64,000 nucleotides of DNA from Ectobius pallidus (GCA_964059195.1 CAXKWD010000007.1:61380705-61444704); one strand, 5' to 3'. Shown: positions 11,887 through 24,390, counted from the stretch's first letter. Numbers and translations are program-made. Notes: generated by a model not told the origin, from the letters alone.

Positions 11887-14141
11887 TAGGGTTAGGATTT
11901 TTAGGTGCGCACCTTTTCTCGTAGGGTAAATTAAAGCTCTTCGGAAAGATACCACAGTGTGAAATTTTATCTATAGTCGAGAATGGAGACATTTTTGTAG
12001 CACCTTTTTTCCATTTTTTGGTACCTTTTACCCCTTTTTTCTCAACAGTGCCCATAATCCCCTTTCTTCCCCTTTTTCATATACTGTAGCTTATCAATAT
12101 TCTTCTAGAGTGCATTTTATCATTATAAAGCGTTATGAATGACTTGTGAGTTTCATTCCATTTTACTTCCAGTAAAAGCGGGACTGAAAGCACACCTGCA
12201 ACAACAGAAAATGATACGTGTGTGCGTGCAAACCCTCTTTCTCTCACTTTGCCGAAACAAGTAGCTCCCTACAATGGAAATGCATATTTCATTCCATCAA
12301 CAATAATATTGTGTGTGCGCGCAAATCCTCTTTCACTTTGCCGAAACAAATAGCTTGCTACAATGGAAATGCGTATTTCATTCCACCAAATTATAATTTA
12401 TTATAAAAAAAAAATATTGTGTATACGCAAATCCTCTTTCCCTGACTTCCATCTTCTTGACTTCACCAGTCAGTAGTCTGTTGATCGTGAGTGCAAATCT
12501 GTGATTAAATGAGTGTATTTTTGCCATACCTAAGGTGTCCAGAGCCCGGTTATTTTCTCTGTCTCAGGAATTCAAACAAGATTCCGTAGAAACAGATGGA
12601 ACTGTAATACGGTGTAGCATTTGCGATTCAGGAATTTTGTTAGATGAAAAACACCAGCGAGACCGCATCAAACAACACATTTCCACTTCTAAGCATCAAA
12701 AGAACAAGACACTTCAAGCAAATAAATCGCGACAACCTTTATTACGGAATGCGATTGAACAATGTTCATCGAAAACTCAAAATTTGAAGAAATTCAACAT
12801 TGATTTATGTGCTGCTCTTACACAAGCGGGAATTCCACTCAATAAGGTAAACCATCCGACTTTCAAAGGGTTCCTTGAAAAATACACAAAGATGTCAGTG
12901 CCTGATGAGAGTACTATAAGAAGAAACTACATGGAGCCTGTTTACCAAGAAACCATAAAAACCATCAAGGAGAAAGTGACTGATTGTGATGTGGGAATCA
13001 TATTGGATGAAACTACAGACTCAATGGAACGATATGTTTTGAACATTTTAGTTTTTCCCCTATCAGGGGAGAACGTTAAGCCCATGTTGTTTAAAATGTA
13101 CGAACTGGAGAAAGCCAACGCCAGTACAGTAATGCAATCAATCATGGACTTCTGTCAAAACCTGTGGCCAAGTGGTATCGCATTTGAAAAACTTCTTCTG
13201 GTGGTTACAGACCAGGCTCCATACATGGTTTCAGCAATTAACCAATTGAAACCTTTGTTCCCTAAGTTAAAGCATGTGACATGCCTAGTCCATGCCCTTC
13301 ACAGGGTTTGTGAATCCATAAGGAATGAATACGACATTGCAAATGAATACATCTCTGCCCTGAAGAAGATTCTACAGAAAGCTCCGAGTCGTGTTGTTGC
13401 CTACAAGGAAATCACTGGCCTCCCCCTTCCAAAATTCCCGGTCATTACTCGCTGGGGATCATGGATTCAGTGTGCTGTTATGTTGTGTGAGAATTTTGAC
13501 AAGATTAAGGATTTTGTGCTTTCATTGGATCCAGCAGACGCAGGTGCGATTTCCAAGGCCCAACAACTTCTGCTACCGGAAAAAATACAGAATTTGGAGA
13601 CAGAACTATTTTGTGTCCATGGTTACAAGTACTTGACTGCAGCTATCAAACAATTGGAAGAACAAAGTCTCGAAAAGGAAAAACAATGGGATATTTTCAC
13701 TTCAGTGAGGGACCAGTTAGAGGGCTTTGCTAAAGACAAACTTGAGTCTAGTCTTCAGAAAAATCCGGATGTTGAGGAATTTGCCACATGTGTAGAGTTG
13801 CCATTCCGAGTGAATACAAAGTTTGCCCCACTGGTTTCTGTGGATGTCGAAAGAAGCTTTAGCATGTACAAAGACATTCTATGTCCTAATAGAAACAGGC
13901 TTATTTTTAAAAATGTAGAGATGCTCAATGTCTTGAAGTACAACAGCTTCCTGTATTTTACTGTTTCTTGTGAGTGATGATTTGATGTGTTTTTTCGCAA
14001 CTCAATAACTGTTAATTGAAGATAGATTTTTTTGAATTACTTAAGTAAAATAGCACCTTTTTGTCCCCTTTTTGACCTTATTTTAGCACCTTTTCCCTTC
14101 CTTTTTTCATATAAAATTTGCACCTAAAAATCCTAACCCTG
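11887..14141 (+). mobile_element. hAT DNA transposon with 8-bp target duplication
   Basis: Terminal inverted repeats of at least 21 bp, AGGGTTAGGATTTTTAGGTGC at 11888-11908 and inverted at 14120-14140, bracket the element. The direct repeat GTTATGAG occurs at 11879-11886 and 14142-14149, the 8-bp duplication typical of hAT. The outermost base differs between ends (T left, C right on the opposite strand). Subterminal sequence on both sides repeats AGCACCTTTT-like motifs (near 11998, 12020, 14051 and 14085), possible transposase-binding sites. Length is 2255 bp. It carries one transposase frame. Confidence 0.92.
12535..13977 (+). CDS. hAT transposase, CGGBP1-like, 480 codons
   Basis: A single uninterrupted frame inside the hAT element. 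The N-terminus has a BED-like zinc finger (CSIC at about residues 28-31, then HISTSKH). The catalytic series is present: Asp158 in IILDETTDSM, Asp226 in LLVVTDQAPYM and Glu439 in SVDVERSFSMYKDIL. Also visible are the C-x-x-H pair in HVTCLVHALHRVC, the TRWGSW motif, and the hAT C-terminal dimerisation segment around the Glu. The frame starts with GTG where the following SRAR suggests ATG is expected; there is no upstream in-frame ATG, and an ATG at 12509 is in another frame. The start codon may therefore be mutated, or initiation may lie upstream in a spliced exon. It would cut and paste the element through the 11887/14141 ends. Confidence 0.88.
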   Translation: MSRARLFSLSQEFKQDSVETDGTVIRCSICDSGILLDEKHQRDRIKQHISTSKHQKNKTLQANKSRQPLLRNAIEQCSSKTQNLKKFNIDLCAALTQAGIPLNKVNHPTFKGFLEKYTKMSVPDESTIRRNYMEPVYQETIKTIKEKVTDCDVGIILDETTDSMERYVLNILVFPLSGENVKPMLFKMYELEKANASTVMQSIMDFCQNLWPSGIAFEKLLLVVTDQAPYMVSAINQLKPLFPKLKHVTCLVHALHRVCESIRNEYDIANEYISALKKILQKAPSRVVAYKEITGLPLPKFPVITRWGSWIQCAVMLCENFDKIKDFVLSLDPADAGAISKAQQLLLPEKIQNLETELFCVHGYKYLTAAIKQLEEQSLEKEKQWDIFTSVRDQLEGFAKDKLESSLQKNPDVEEFATCVELPFRVNTKFAPLVSVDVERSFSMYKDILCPNRNRLIFKNVEMLNVLKYNSFLYFTVSCE

Positions 14142-14214
14142 GTTATGAGTTACATATCACATTAAATGGATTACATAGATCATACTGAGGATAACTTATT
14201 GAGATGAAGAAGGT

Positions 14215-14850
14215 GGTATACCAAAAATGAGAATAGTTAAGGAGAGGAGAGACCCATTTACATTGTACAATGCTCACGAAAACAGACAAAGGTTTGGGTT
14301 CCATAAGAAATATATAAAGATGCTGCTTGATATGTGGAACCATTTCGACACAATTCTGACAGGAACTCTGCTCTATCCCGAAGACTACAATATCTTTATG
14401 CGAATCTCCCTACAGGTGTTTTTAAAATTGTGGCAGATAATTTAATAAATATTAATCAAACCAAACCTAGAAGGGCATTTAATAACGTAAATAATTAAGC
14501 TTATAAATCCTTACATGAAATACCGTATTGTAGAACGCACATTTGGCGTTTGAAAGAAAGGTTGTCAGATTCTCACTACATCCATGAGATCTCAGCTAGC
14601 CAAATGTGGAAATATCATTGCAGAGAGTGGTCCAACAAGGAAGACGTCCACAAAAGGTGAGGGGGAGAGTGAGCAGAAGGGACGTTTGCATTGCATGGTA
14701 CCAAGAGCGCATGTGCGCTCAAATATCTTCCTAGCTGGAGAGGCCTTTAGATGCTGCAGTTCTCCATAACTTTGCGTTAGGAAAGGACAATGTATTTCAA
14801 GCTAATCCTATGGATGTAGATATCGGAGAGGTATAGTATATTCCAATAAA
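14215..14850 (+). pseudogene. Harbinger (HARBI1-like) transposase relic
   Basis: The frame from 14227 begins VKERRDPFTLYNAHENRQRF then GFHK, the N-terminal signature of PIF/Harbinger transposases. After a large internal loss, the C-terminal hallmarks follow in other frames: an RTFGV-like stretch near 14540 and LHNFALGKDNVF at 14760-14795 (family: LHNF). The catalytic middle is absent. It adjoins the right end of the hAT element. Confidence 0.6.
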
Positions 14851-16240
14851 TGAAAGCCTACGTTCTTGGAGATACCCAGATAACACTTCCCCATGCTACT
14901 TAACCGTAGAGATTACTGAACAATAGGTGATTCTCATTGTTAAACAATTTATTGTAACTATTATAATTTTATTATATTACACTTCTATAGTTTAACTTAA
15001 AGCACAACATTGTGAATGCCAGAATTATAATAATAACTGTAAGAGCTAAAAGTTCAATAGTTGCACCCACAGTGTTAATGTATAATATGTCGATTTTTCT
15101 GACCCAAATGTAAAAATGGCCAAACAGGCCACATCAGAAGAAAATTTGACTGACTCTGGGATTAGCGAAGAATGAGAAGGGGACACATTGTAAAACCATT
15201 CCTTAAAGACTCCCCAAGTCTCGAATGGTGGAATGAGACGAGGCATTTATGTTTGGGAAAAAAACTATAACAGATGCTGCAGGTCTATAATATATTGCTA
15301 ACTATTTTAGTTAACCCTGTGGATAGGAAAGTGGGAAGCATTATAAAAAATATAGAAGAAAACTGCCAACATGAGTGCATAAAGAAAATTGTAAGGAGGG
15401 GCACTGGGGGTTGAAGCTGTACAGGATCTAGAGAAGTAGTCACTGACATTTTTAAACACACAACCACCTACATAATTATTATTGGAGTTCACAGCTTGAG
15501 AAATATTGTACCAAAGTTTTTTGTTTAATTATTACATTTCTCAGATGTAATATTATTATTTTTATAAGATAATATTTTTTAAGTAAATGTTCTGTGCATT
15601 TGAAAAAGGACAGGAACATAATGCCTCTTATTAGTTTTGTTGTTATCCTCTTTATCCCCCTCTTTTCCATGATTTGTGTAATACTCATTAATATTGTTAA
15701 ACAGTCAATAAGTATTAATACTTCATTATATTGAGATTTATCATAAACAACTGTAAAATAATTTATTTATTGTTTTGGGGAAGAATATGTAACTTTAGGC
15801 AATATAAATATTTGAATATATTTTAGATCTTTATTATTCTTATGAGAGAAATAATTGTTAATAATGACAGTGAATCACTGATGAAAATCAACTGCAAATT
15901 CCAGTTGTTTGCATTAATACAGAAATAGTTTGCACAAAAATTGTAATCACAGTACACTAACGTACTAAACTGAAAATATTCAACTGAAGGAATTGAAATT
16001 AGTAATGAATAAAACACTACCAAGAGGCCTATTTTAAAATATGACGATTGTCATTAGTAATAAAATCAGGTAAACTGATATAACAAAGTGCCAGTATGTT
16101 TTTGTTGAATCAATTATAATTGCAATTATGATATGCAGAAAATAAGTTTTTCTAATCAGATTAAAATCGACCAGCGTCAGCAGAACTACAGATTTGTGAT
16201 ACCTTGACAATCGCGCACTCAAATAAAAATTAAAAAAAAT
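14851..16240. other. Intron interior, no feature recognised
   Basis: Strongly AT-rich. The short open frames on the minus strand here have no recognisable family. Confidence 0.4.
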
Positions 16241-16249
16241 CCATGTCAA

Positions 16250-16335
16250 ATTGGCCGGCTCCGGGATTTGATCCAGGGACCTCCAGAATACGAGTCTAAG
16301 ACGTTACAATTTGGTCAACTCAGTCAGTTTGACGG
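16250..16335 (-). mobile_element. tRNA-like SINE head fragment
   Basis: On the minus strand the segment reads like the 3' half of a tRNA-derived SINE head, with a B-box-like GGATCAAATCCCGG close to GGCCGGC-rich sequence. No full A box or tail was identified, so the boundaries are soft. Confidence 0.45.
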
Positions 16336-16563
16336 AGTTGTTTGATAAGCATAAGGGAAGGAATAGTGTTAACTGTCAAATCTAAAATGTATTGCAACTA
16401 GAAATTCTTAAAATATGCCAACATTTCGCAAAATTCAGTGGCATATAACTCCGCTAATTATTTCACAGTTATACATCTGACTGCACTGCAACAAAGCCTT
16501 CAAACGATTAAAAATGCACCATTGTAGTATACCGGTAGACATAATTTAAAAAACATGTTACCT

Positions 16564-17469
16564 TTAATTAGTTGTTACTCTGGTACCGGTCAACCGATCA
16601 GGTCCACAATTAATAGGCTTCTTGCCATGGACGTTATAAATGCTTCGAATGATATGGCCTGCCCACCTTAGTCTACTTAATTTTATGCATTTAATAACAT
16701 CAGGCTCATCATATAACAAATAAAGTTCGGAATTTGTTCTATGGCGCCATCTCCCCCCTTCCAGTATTGCACCAAAAATCTTCCGGAGAATCTTACGTTC
16801 AAAACATCTGAGCCGTAGTTCATCTTGTTTAGAGAGTGCCCAGGTCTCTGCGCCATACAGAAGTACAGGTCTAATTAGGGTTTTATAGAGGAGAATCTTA
16901 ATTCTTCTAGATATTATTTTGGATTTTAAATGTTTCATCAGCCCATATAAACATCTACTGGCTGAGAGAATACGGGCATTTATTTCTATATCTCTATTAT
17001 TTTCTTTATTGACAACTGAGCCTAGGTATTTAAAGTTGTCAATCTTTTGAATAGTATATTCTCCAAGATGAAGAGTATTAGGTGGATTAAGGACCTTTCC
17101 ACTACACATGAAGACTGTCTTTTCTGGATTTATTACTAATCCCATCTCTTTAGCAGATTTAGCAAAAGATGAGAAGGCGTCCATCAAGCCTGCTTTTGTA
17201 CGAGACATTAAGTCTACAACATCAGCATATGCCAGAAGTTGTATGGTTTTGTAAAATATGGTCCCTCTTGTCTGAATCCCTGTGTCACGAACCACCTTTT
17301 CCAGAGCAATATTGAAAAGGAGGCAAGCAAGAGCATCACCTTGTCTTAGTCCAGCTTTGATCTCCAGAGGCTTAGACAGATATGACTGAATTCTAACAGA
17401 GCACTTCATCTGAGCCATTATCAGCCTCACCATTCTCACTAGTTTAGGTGGTATTAGGAACTCATTCAT
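16564..17469 (-). pseudogene. LINE-1 reverse transcriptase, palm and C-terminus
   Basis: An open frame of 301 codons covering RT motifs B (GLRQGDALACLLF) to the C-terminus (WAGHIIRS region). The catalytic Y-A-D-D box reads LAYADVVDLMS, so the second Asp is Val and polymerase activity should be lost. Motif A upstream is in another frame because of a frameshift near 17470-17520. It belongs with the RT fragment at 17669-18289. Confidence 0.85.
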
Positions 17470-17625
17470 TGCTAGATAGAGCTTTTCACGATTAATGCTA
17501 TCATATGCATTCTTAAAATCAATAAAGAGATTCCTATCTGGTGTTCACATGTTTTTTCAATTATCTGGTTTAAGGAGAAAATCTGATTTATTGTGGACTT
17601 TCCGGGACAAAAGCCACACTGGTAG

Positions 17626-17772
17626 TTTTTTTTATTTTTTTATTTATTTATTTATTTATTTATTTTATTTATTTATATTTATACAAAATATTTATACAAA
17701 ACAAAACAAGACCACCCGAATGAGCATGCGCTCGTGCTCGGGCACAGTTCAGCATCAGAACACGCATTTTGC
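17626..17772 (-). mobile_element. Short A-tailed insertion (SINE-like) in LINE-1
   Basis: On the plus strand a T-rich run with TTTA repeats (17626-17690) is followed by about 80 bp that does not belong to the LINE. LINE coding resumes on both sides (TEDIIG on one side, CGFCPGKST on the other). The tail lies to the left, so the insert is in minus orientation. No clear target duplication was found. Confidence 0.6.
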
Positions 17773-19779
17773 CAATGATGTCTTCAGTGTACTTCAAAAG
17801 ACGAAGATAGAGAATATTGGAGAGAATTTTGTAGGCAACATTTAGTAGAGATATGCCTCTATAGTTTGCACATATCATTAGATCTCCTTTTTTGTGAATT
17901 GGACATATAATTGCATAATTCCATTCATTGGGCATTTCTTCTTTCGACCAGACAAGTAAAATTATCTCGTAGAGTCTCCTTACAAGTTCTGAGCCACCAC
18001 ATTTTACCAGTTCAGAAGGTATCCCATCCGAACCGGGAGCCTTATTGTTCTTGAGCTTCAAAATAGCCTCCTTTACTTCCTCAAGAGAGGGTGATTCCAC
18101 TTCTATAACTTCCTTCCCTTCTTTTTCTACGTCCTCATTTACAGTTATGGTATCATCCCCTTTATTCAACAGCTCATCAAAATGCTCGTTCCAGTGAGCT
18201 AAGATATCCCTTTTATCACCTATAAGAGTCCCATCCTTTGCCTTACACATTGTGACTCTCGGTTTGAATTCCTTCCTTGATTCATTCACTATTTGTAAAA
18301 TTTCCGGGCATCTTGAGCTGAATGTACATTCACTATTTCTTCAAACTTCATCTTTTCCCATTCTCGTTTCTTTATTCGATGGAGTTTCTTTTCCTCTTTC
18401 CTCTCCTCTCTTTAAGTTTGCACTGCATTCCGCACACCACACTTCTGACGCATTTTCTGATAAGCTTCATTCTTTTCTGCAGTAACCTTCTTGCATTCCA
18501 AGTCAAACCAGGGATTTCTCACTGGGGCAATTAGCCACTTTACCAATTATTTCTTCACACTTTTTCCATTCTGTGTGGACAGAGCCATCCTCAGAAAAAG
18601 GGAGAGCATTAAGGCTCTCTCTGATTTTGCCTGCATATATGTCTTTTACCTCTGTATCCTTTAATGCAGAGGTGTTAACTTTTCCATAGTCTGCCCTTGT
18701 ACTTTCTTTACATTGGAAATGCGTGTTCTTATTCTTCCTATGAATAAATAATGATCTGAGTCAATGTTAGCTCCTTTGTATGATCTAACATCTAAGAGAT
18801 CTGAGAAATGCCTGGAGTCAATCAGAAGATGATCAATCTGATTCTCAGTAAGTCTATCAGGGGACACCCATGTGGGCTTATGAATGTCTTTATGTTGGAA
18901 CATCGTGCTACCAACCACCATGTTAAGTGAGCTTGCTAGCTGAATCAAACGGTATCCATTATCGTTTGTGTTTTCATGCAGGCTGAATCCCCCAATGGTA
19001 GGACAATAAATGTCCTCTCTTCCCACTTGGGCGTTCAAATCTCCCAGAATTATTTTCACATCATTAGCAGGGCTTCTGTGGTATGTATCTTCCAGCAAAC
19101 TGTAGAAGCTGTCTATATCATCTTCTTCAGATACTTCTGTGGGAGCATGCACATTAATAATGGTATGATTAAAAAAAATTTCCCTTTATACGGAGAGTAC
19201 AAACTCTTGGGCTAATTGCTGTAAAGCCAATAATGGTATGTCTAAATTTTTTCTTAACCACAAAACCTGTTCCAAAAGTATGTTCCTTTTTGTCACAACT
19301 ATAAAAAATTGTGTGATCTTTCTTCTCCAGTGCCCCTTCACCAATCCAGCGGATTTCCTGCAGAGCAATTATATCAGCCTTGTATTTGTCAAGCTGTTCT
19401 AACAGGAGTTTCAGTGCTCCAGCACGATATAGAGAGAGGACATTCCATGATCCTAAGTAAAAGTCATTTTTTCGCCAATCATCTCTTTTCCTATACATGC
19501 AGGGTCGTCGTCCATAGATCAGTCCGGCTTCTTCTCTATTGGGTTTCTTAACAATATTAATTTTACAAAGGATGGGGAGTCAGGCCATTGCCCAACCTCC
19601 AACCTGGAGGACCAGGGGACTTGATTTCGGAAACCCAACTCCTAGGAGATTGCCTTCACCATGGCTATAGAGATTCTCCTTCCCTCCGCAGTAGGTTGCC
19701 TAACTGAACCTCGGGTGCTGCCGTTGGCTTACTTGAAGCTCCTCCGCCACCAACCCAGATGTGAATCCTGCTAATGTAA

Positions 19780-20983
19780 TGTAAACTAACTACTCGTTAC
19801 AAAAAATGAGATATATAATTATACATCAGTAAGTAGTTTGAAATTTTTCTGCCCTTGATATAATGACAATAATTAGAATTGTTATCTGAGAATTAAAATG
19901 CAATTGCACTTTGAATTAAGCTGATTGAAAGTTCAACTGTCTATCAAGGGCAATCAAACAAGGGAAGACTTACGATTCTGAATAATAAGCCTTCCGACAC
20001 AAGTAAATCAATAACAAGAAGTTACAATTGTAGTCTTCTTTCTTGAGGTATGATGTTTGATGACGATTAACAGTAGTGCACATATCACACGGCGGCGATA
20101 CGGAATATGAATTGTATTTTAAACCGGAGGACAATCCGAGTATAATACACGGATAAAAGCACTATGTGTTTAATTAACACATTGGAAATTAGAATGTTCA
20201 GCGTTTACATTAATGTCCTTCATCAAGATTAGCCGATTATCAATTAAAACCGGCACTTCACCATAAAGCATATTGTTAAGATTTAATAATTGCAGTTCTT
20301 GCAAATAATGTCAATGATTTAAAAACTCACTTTCAGATTGAAGTTCCATGAGAATATGTGAATAATATAATCAATCTTGAATAGCTTGAGAAAGAAGAGA
20401 TCCTCTCCATGAAGGATTTCCAGAATAATAATTAACCAGCTTATTTAGTCAAGCTGAAAAGCTGAATATCCATACCTTGTAGATTCGATGATTAGCAGAA
20501 TTAAGTCAATTCTTGAGGATAAGTCGGAATTAAGAATAATTCCATAGGATAAAACGAACGGATTGATGAAGGAAAAGAATACGTTACAAGAAAGAATGAA
20601 TATAACAATGAGGAAGAAGGATTTCTATTGGCCGAGAATAACAGAGAATTAATCATAATAGAAACTTAATATGTAGAAATGACCATAAAAGAAAATGCCT
20701 TCTTGAATATAAGAAATGATAAATTAAATATGATTTTAATATTCAGTTATTAACTAATGATTATAAAATAAAAATAATAAAGTAAATAAATGAGTCCAAT
20801 AGAAGATAATAAATTAGGAACACACTGAAGACATTTGATAAAACAAAAGAACGCAGAAGGTGACAATAAAACAAAAGCAAAGCCAACCAAGAATAGAAAA
20901 TTGAAATCATGGCCAGCTTGAAACGTAGAAGAAGATCATTGTATAGAGGTGACATCAAAGTAAAGTTTCAACATAACTGAACA
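19780..20983 (-). repeat. BEL-1 3' LTR
   Basis: A 1204-bp direct repeat of the non-inserted parts of 27031-29128. Small differences are seen near 19795, 19855, 20099, 20130, 20797, 20840 and 20950. TG...CA ends on the minus strand. Confidence 0.93.
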
Positions 20984-21146
20984 TATTGCCCGCGATTATA
21001 TGGAATAATCTAACTAGAACGTGAAGATATGTTGAAAGCTTTTAAAGAGAATTAAGAAAACAAATAAGATGAGTTGAAAATTAAATTAAAATAAGACCAA
21101 TAGTGATGAATGAAATGCTTGAAGCATCAAAAAATCATGAACTTAT

Positions 21147-22330
21147 TCAGTCATTAGAGTTAAGAATAGGCAAAGGTGCCAACTTTACTATAGGTCTTTT
21201 ATAGGAACCAGAGGGAGTACAAACAGTCACCAGACCATCAGGGCCTGGATGAACTTGATCTATAACGCCCATTACCCATTTTGAAGGTAATGTGTTATCT
21301 TCCAAAATTAACACAAGAGTACCAACAGCAACGTTGGGCATGACCTTAGACCATTTTGATCTAAGTTGCAAGGACTGTAAATAATCGAAAGACCATTTCT
21401 TCCACAGAGTAGATACATTCTGGTTTAAGGTGTTCCATCGAGATCTGAGTGTATAACCACCAGATAGATCAGGACTAGGAATAGACATGATAGCTTTCTC
21501 TATAAGAAATCGTCCGGGAGAAAGATAATCACAGTTATTAACATCTTCACTTAGAGGAGTGAGAGGACGTGAATTTAAGAAAGACTCTACCTGTATGAGT
21601 AGAGTAGACATTTCTGCATACGTGAAATTAAATGAAAAAGTCATCCTTTTGAGATGAAGCTTTATGGGACGGACAGCTGCTTCATGCAGACCTCCCATGT
21701 GAGGAGAATGCGGAGGCAAGAAATGCCACTCAATATTCAAATAGGAAGTAGCGTCTTGAACAGCTGATTGATAGTCAGAAGACTTTAACATATTGATAAG
21801 ATGCTGCAGATCACCCTTAGCACCTATAAAGTTACTACCATTGTCAGACGTGATGGATTTTGGAATTCCACGTCGACCAGTAAACCTAGATAATGCAGCC
21901 AGAAACGTACGAGAAGTGAGAGATGTCACTAATTCAAGATGCACGGCTTTAGTGGACATGCATACAAAAATTGCTAAATAAGCCTTATCAGTTATTTTGG
22001 ACCGAGGACCACCATATTTGATGGAATAGGGACCAGCATAATCGATACTGACGTTGGTGAAAGCGGATATACAATTGACTCTGGCGGGGGGAAGATCAGC
22101 CATTCTTTGGCTAAGTGCCTGAGCATTATAGCGGAAGCACGTAATACAACGTATCAATAGACTTCGTATTGTCTTACAGAGAGAAGTTATCCAAAACCTT
22201 TCTCTCAAATGTGAAATAAGTAGCTGTGGTCCAGCATGACCAAGCTTTAAATTAGTGAAATGGATGAGATGTTTTGTAAAACAATGATCAGCTGGCAATA
22301 GCATTTGGTGGCGAGCTTCAAATGGTAAAC
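21147..22330 (-). pseudogene. BEL-1 pol: integrase region
   Basis: Frame of about 385 codons. An HHCC-type zinc-binding region comes first (H near GHAGPQLLISHL, CITC), then the DDE core: Asp in VSIDYAGPYSIKYGGP, Asp in SITSDNGSNFIGAK, and Glu in HMGGLHEAAVRPIK. The C-terminal domain ends VHPGPDGLVTVCTPSGSYK, matching the last residues of BEL-2. It overlaps the RNase H frame because of a frameshift near 22330. The catalytic residues are intact, but it cannot be made as part of the polyprotein without frame correction. Confidence 0.88.
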
Positions 22331-22930
22331 TTGAAGCCGACCACTAACACGAAGAATGCCGTCCTGGTGCATGAAAGGACTAAGCTGATTCAACTTGCTT
22401 GAAGTTGGAATTTCAAGACCAGAAGACAAAGCTTGAATTTCCTTAGAGTATGTCTGCCGTTGAATTAATCTGACACAATTATGCAATGCATTAGATATCT
22501 CAGAAGGTAATAAGGCACCTTTAATCTGAGCTTGACATCTTCTGCAATTACTGATGAATCTCAAAATATATGACATAATCCGAACAGACTTCAGATAGTC
22601 GAACTTGGATAACAAATGGCTTACAGCTGAAGTATTAAATTCAATCAAAGCTACCACCTTCATTTCAGGAAGAGGATGAGATTGAGAAGGAATATATTTA
22701 TCAGGCCGCTTGGACTGATCAGTAATCAGCCAAGATGGACCTGACCACCACAAAGAATTGTTTATCAGATCTGCAGGGGTAGTTTCTCGAGATATTAAAT
22801 CTGCAGGGTTATCTTTTGAAGAAATGTGACTCCAAGAATTAATGGAAGTGTATTCTTGGATGTCAGCAATTCTATTCGCTAGGAAAGTTTTTAAGGTGAC
22901 AGGCGAATGGGTTAACCAACCTAAAACCAC
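22247..22930 (-). pseudogene. BEL-1 pol: RNase H and linker
   Basis: Frame beginning VLGWLTHSPVTLKTFLANRI and continuing SHISSKDNPADLISR, the RNase H/connector typical of BEL/Pao. It is out of phase with the RT frame: the expected D-S-K-V-V-L-G-W stretch is reached only after a single-base loss near 22930. It ends by frameshift at about 22330, where the integrase frame takes over. Confidence 0.8.
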
Positions 22931-24390
22931 TTTAGAATGCTCCAGAGATGAATTGATTCTAAGTTCAATTGAAGCATAGGCAATACCTTGCTTACTAAGA
23001 CAGACAATAAATGAGCTGCCAAAAGCTCCAATCTAGGGATAGTAATTGCCTTTATTGGGGCAACTCGAGACCTTCCGCATAATAAAGAACATTTAGTATT
23101 ACCAGCATGATTAATAGAGCGCAAATAGATACAAGCGCCATATGCGGCCTCACTGGCATCGCAAAAACAATTAAGTTGAATAGAAATAGCATCTTGTACC
23201 AAAGCCAAGCGAGGAATTACTATGTTGGAAATGGAATTCAATTGGCTGTGAACCTTGATCCATTTGCTGGCAATTGAAGCAGGAATTGGATCATCCCAAG
23301 CAGTGGTCTCTTTCCATAAGGATTGAAAAATTATTTTGCTGTGCGAAACAATTGGACAAATCAATCCTAGAGGGTCAAAAATAGACGCTATGCGAGACAA
23401 TAAGTTGCGCCTAGTGCAGAGAGAAAAAGGCTTTGAGAAATCAATTGAAGTTTCTATTCTCAAAACGTCAGCTGACGGTTGCCAAATTAAACCCAAGGCC
23501 TTTAAAGAGTTGGCATCGGAATCGCCAAAGGTACGAAAGTCAAGAGATTCTTGATCTTCAAGAGGAATTTCTTGAAGTAGCTCGTGGGTATTTGAACTCC
23601 ATTTGCGAGGTTGAAAACCTCCCAAAGGCAGAAGTTGTCTTATCTGAGAAATTATTTCTCTAGCTTCAGAAATGCTAGAAGCCGTAGCAAGAATGTCATC
23701 GACGTAAACAGAGTCATTAACTACCATAGCTGCCAATGGAAATCTATCTCCTTCATCGACAGTGAGCTGTTTAAGAGCCCTGGTAGCTAAGAATGAAGCT
23801 GAAGCTGTACCATAAGTAACAGTCTTCAGATTATACAATTTAATAGGCTCTGATTGAGAGCTTCTCCAGAAGATCTGTTGAAAAGGCTGATGGTCATTAT
23901 GTACGATGACCTGTCTGTACATTTTAGCGATATCAGCCGTAAATGCGAAAGATTTCAATCGAAATCTGAGAAGAATCGAAAATAGATCCGGTTGGACCAC
24001 AGGACCAACAGCAAGTATATAATTTAACGATTTGCCGTTTGAAGATTTGGCAGACGCATCGAATACTACCCTTAACTTGGTGGTGGTACTCGATGGTTTG
24101 AGAACAGGATGATGCGGGATTATGTACTCATAATGAATACGATGATCTTGAGCAGCTGGCTCCATATGGCCTAAATTTATATACTCAGCCATGAACTTTA
24201 TGTATTCTTCGCGAAGAGAAAGATTAGAAGCTAGACGCTTCTCAAGAGATTGGAATCGTTTCATTGCTTGATTTTTGGTACTACCAAGAGTCTGAGGCTC
24301 AGAAAGAAATGGAAGTTTGACAATATATCTCCCTTCTGAATTTCTTTCATGATTATCAACGAAGTGTTGCTCACAGAATGACTCGAAGGA
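22921..24390 (-). pseudogene. BEL-1 pol: reverse transcriptase
   Basis: The ATG-initiated part runs 22921-24264, and the same frame extends upstream to about 24390. RT motifs are present: KLRVVFDASAKSSNGKSLN, FTADIAKMYRQV (motif A Asp) and YVDDILATASS (catalytic YVDD). The C-terminal part enters RNase H (CDASEAAYGACIY) and stops by frameshift at 22921. It is joined to the protease frame only through another frameshift near 24390. Confidence 0.88.

Larger units (their letters stand above)
16500..19778 (-). mobile_element. RTE-type LINE (LINE-1), decayed, nearly full length
   Basis: Reading the minus strand from the right: a GC-richer 5' leader (19500-19770), then an exonuclease/endonuclease/phosphatase domain of the type often annotated as craniofacial development protein 2-like, then a reverse transcriptase. 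Endonuclease landmarks are GSWNVLSLYRAGAL (about 19430) and IIALQEIRW (about 19360), then ILGDLNAQVGRE and IDSDHYLF in 18661-19152. RT fingers are in 17669-18289 (APGSDGIPSELVK) and the palm in 16564-17469 (GLRQGDALACLLFN). Frame is broken between 18290 and 18660, and a short A-rich insert splits the RT near 17626-17770. The 5' end abuts the BEL LTR at 19780. Confidence 0.85.

Noticed and set aside
16250..16335. Functional tRNA gene
   Set aside because: Only a B-box-like half is recognisable. No complete cloverleaf could be drawn.
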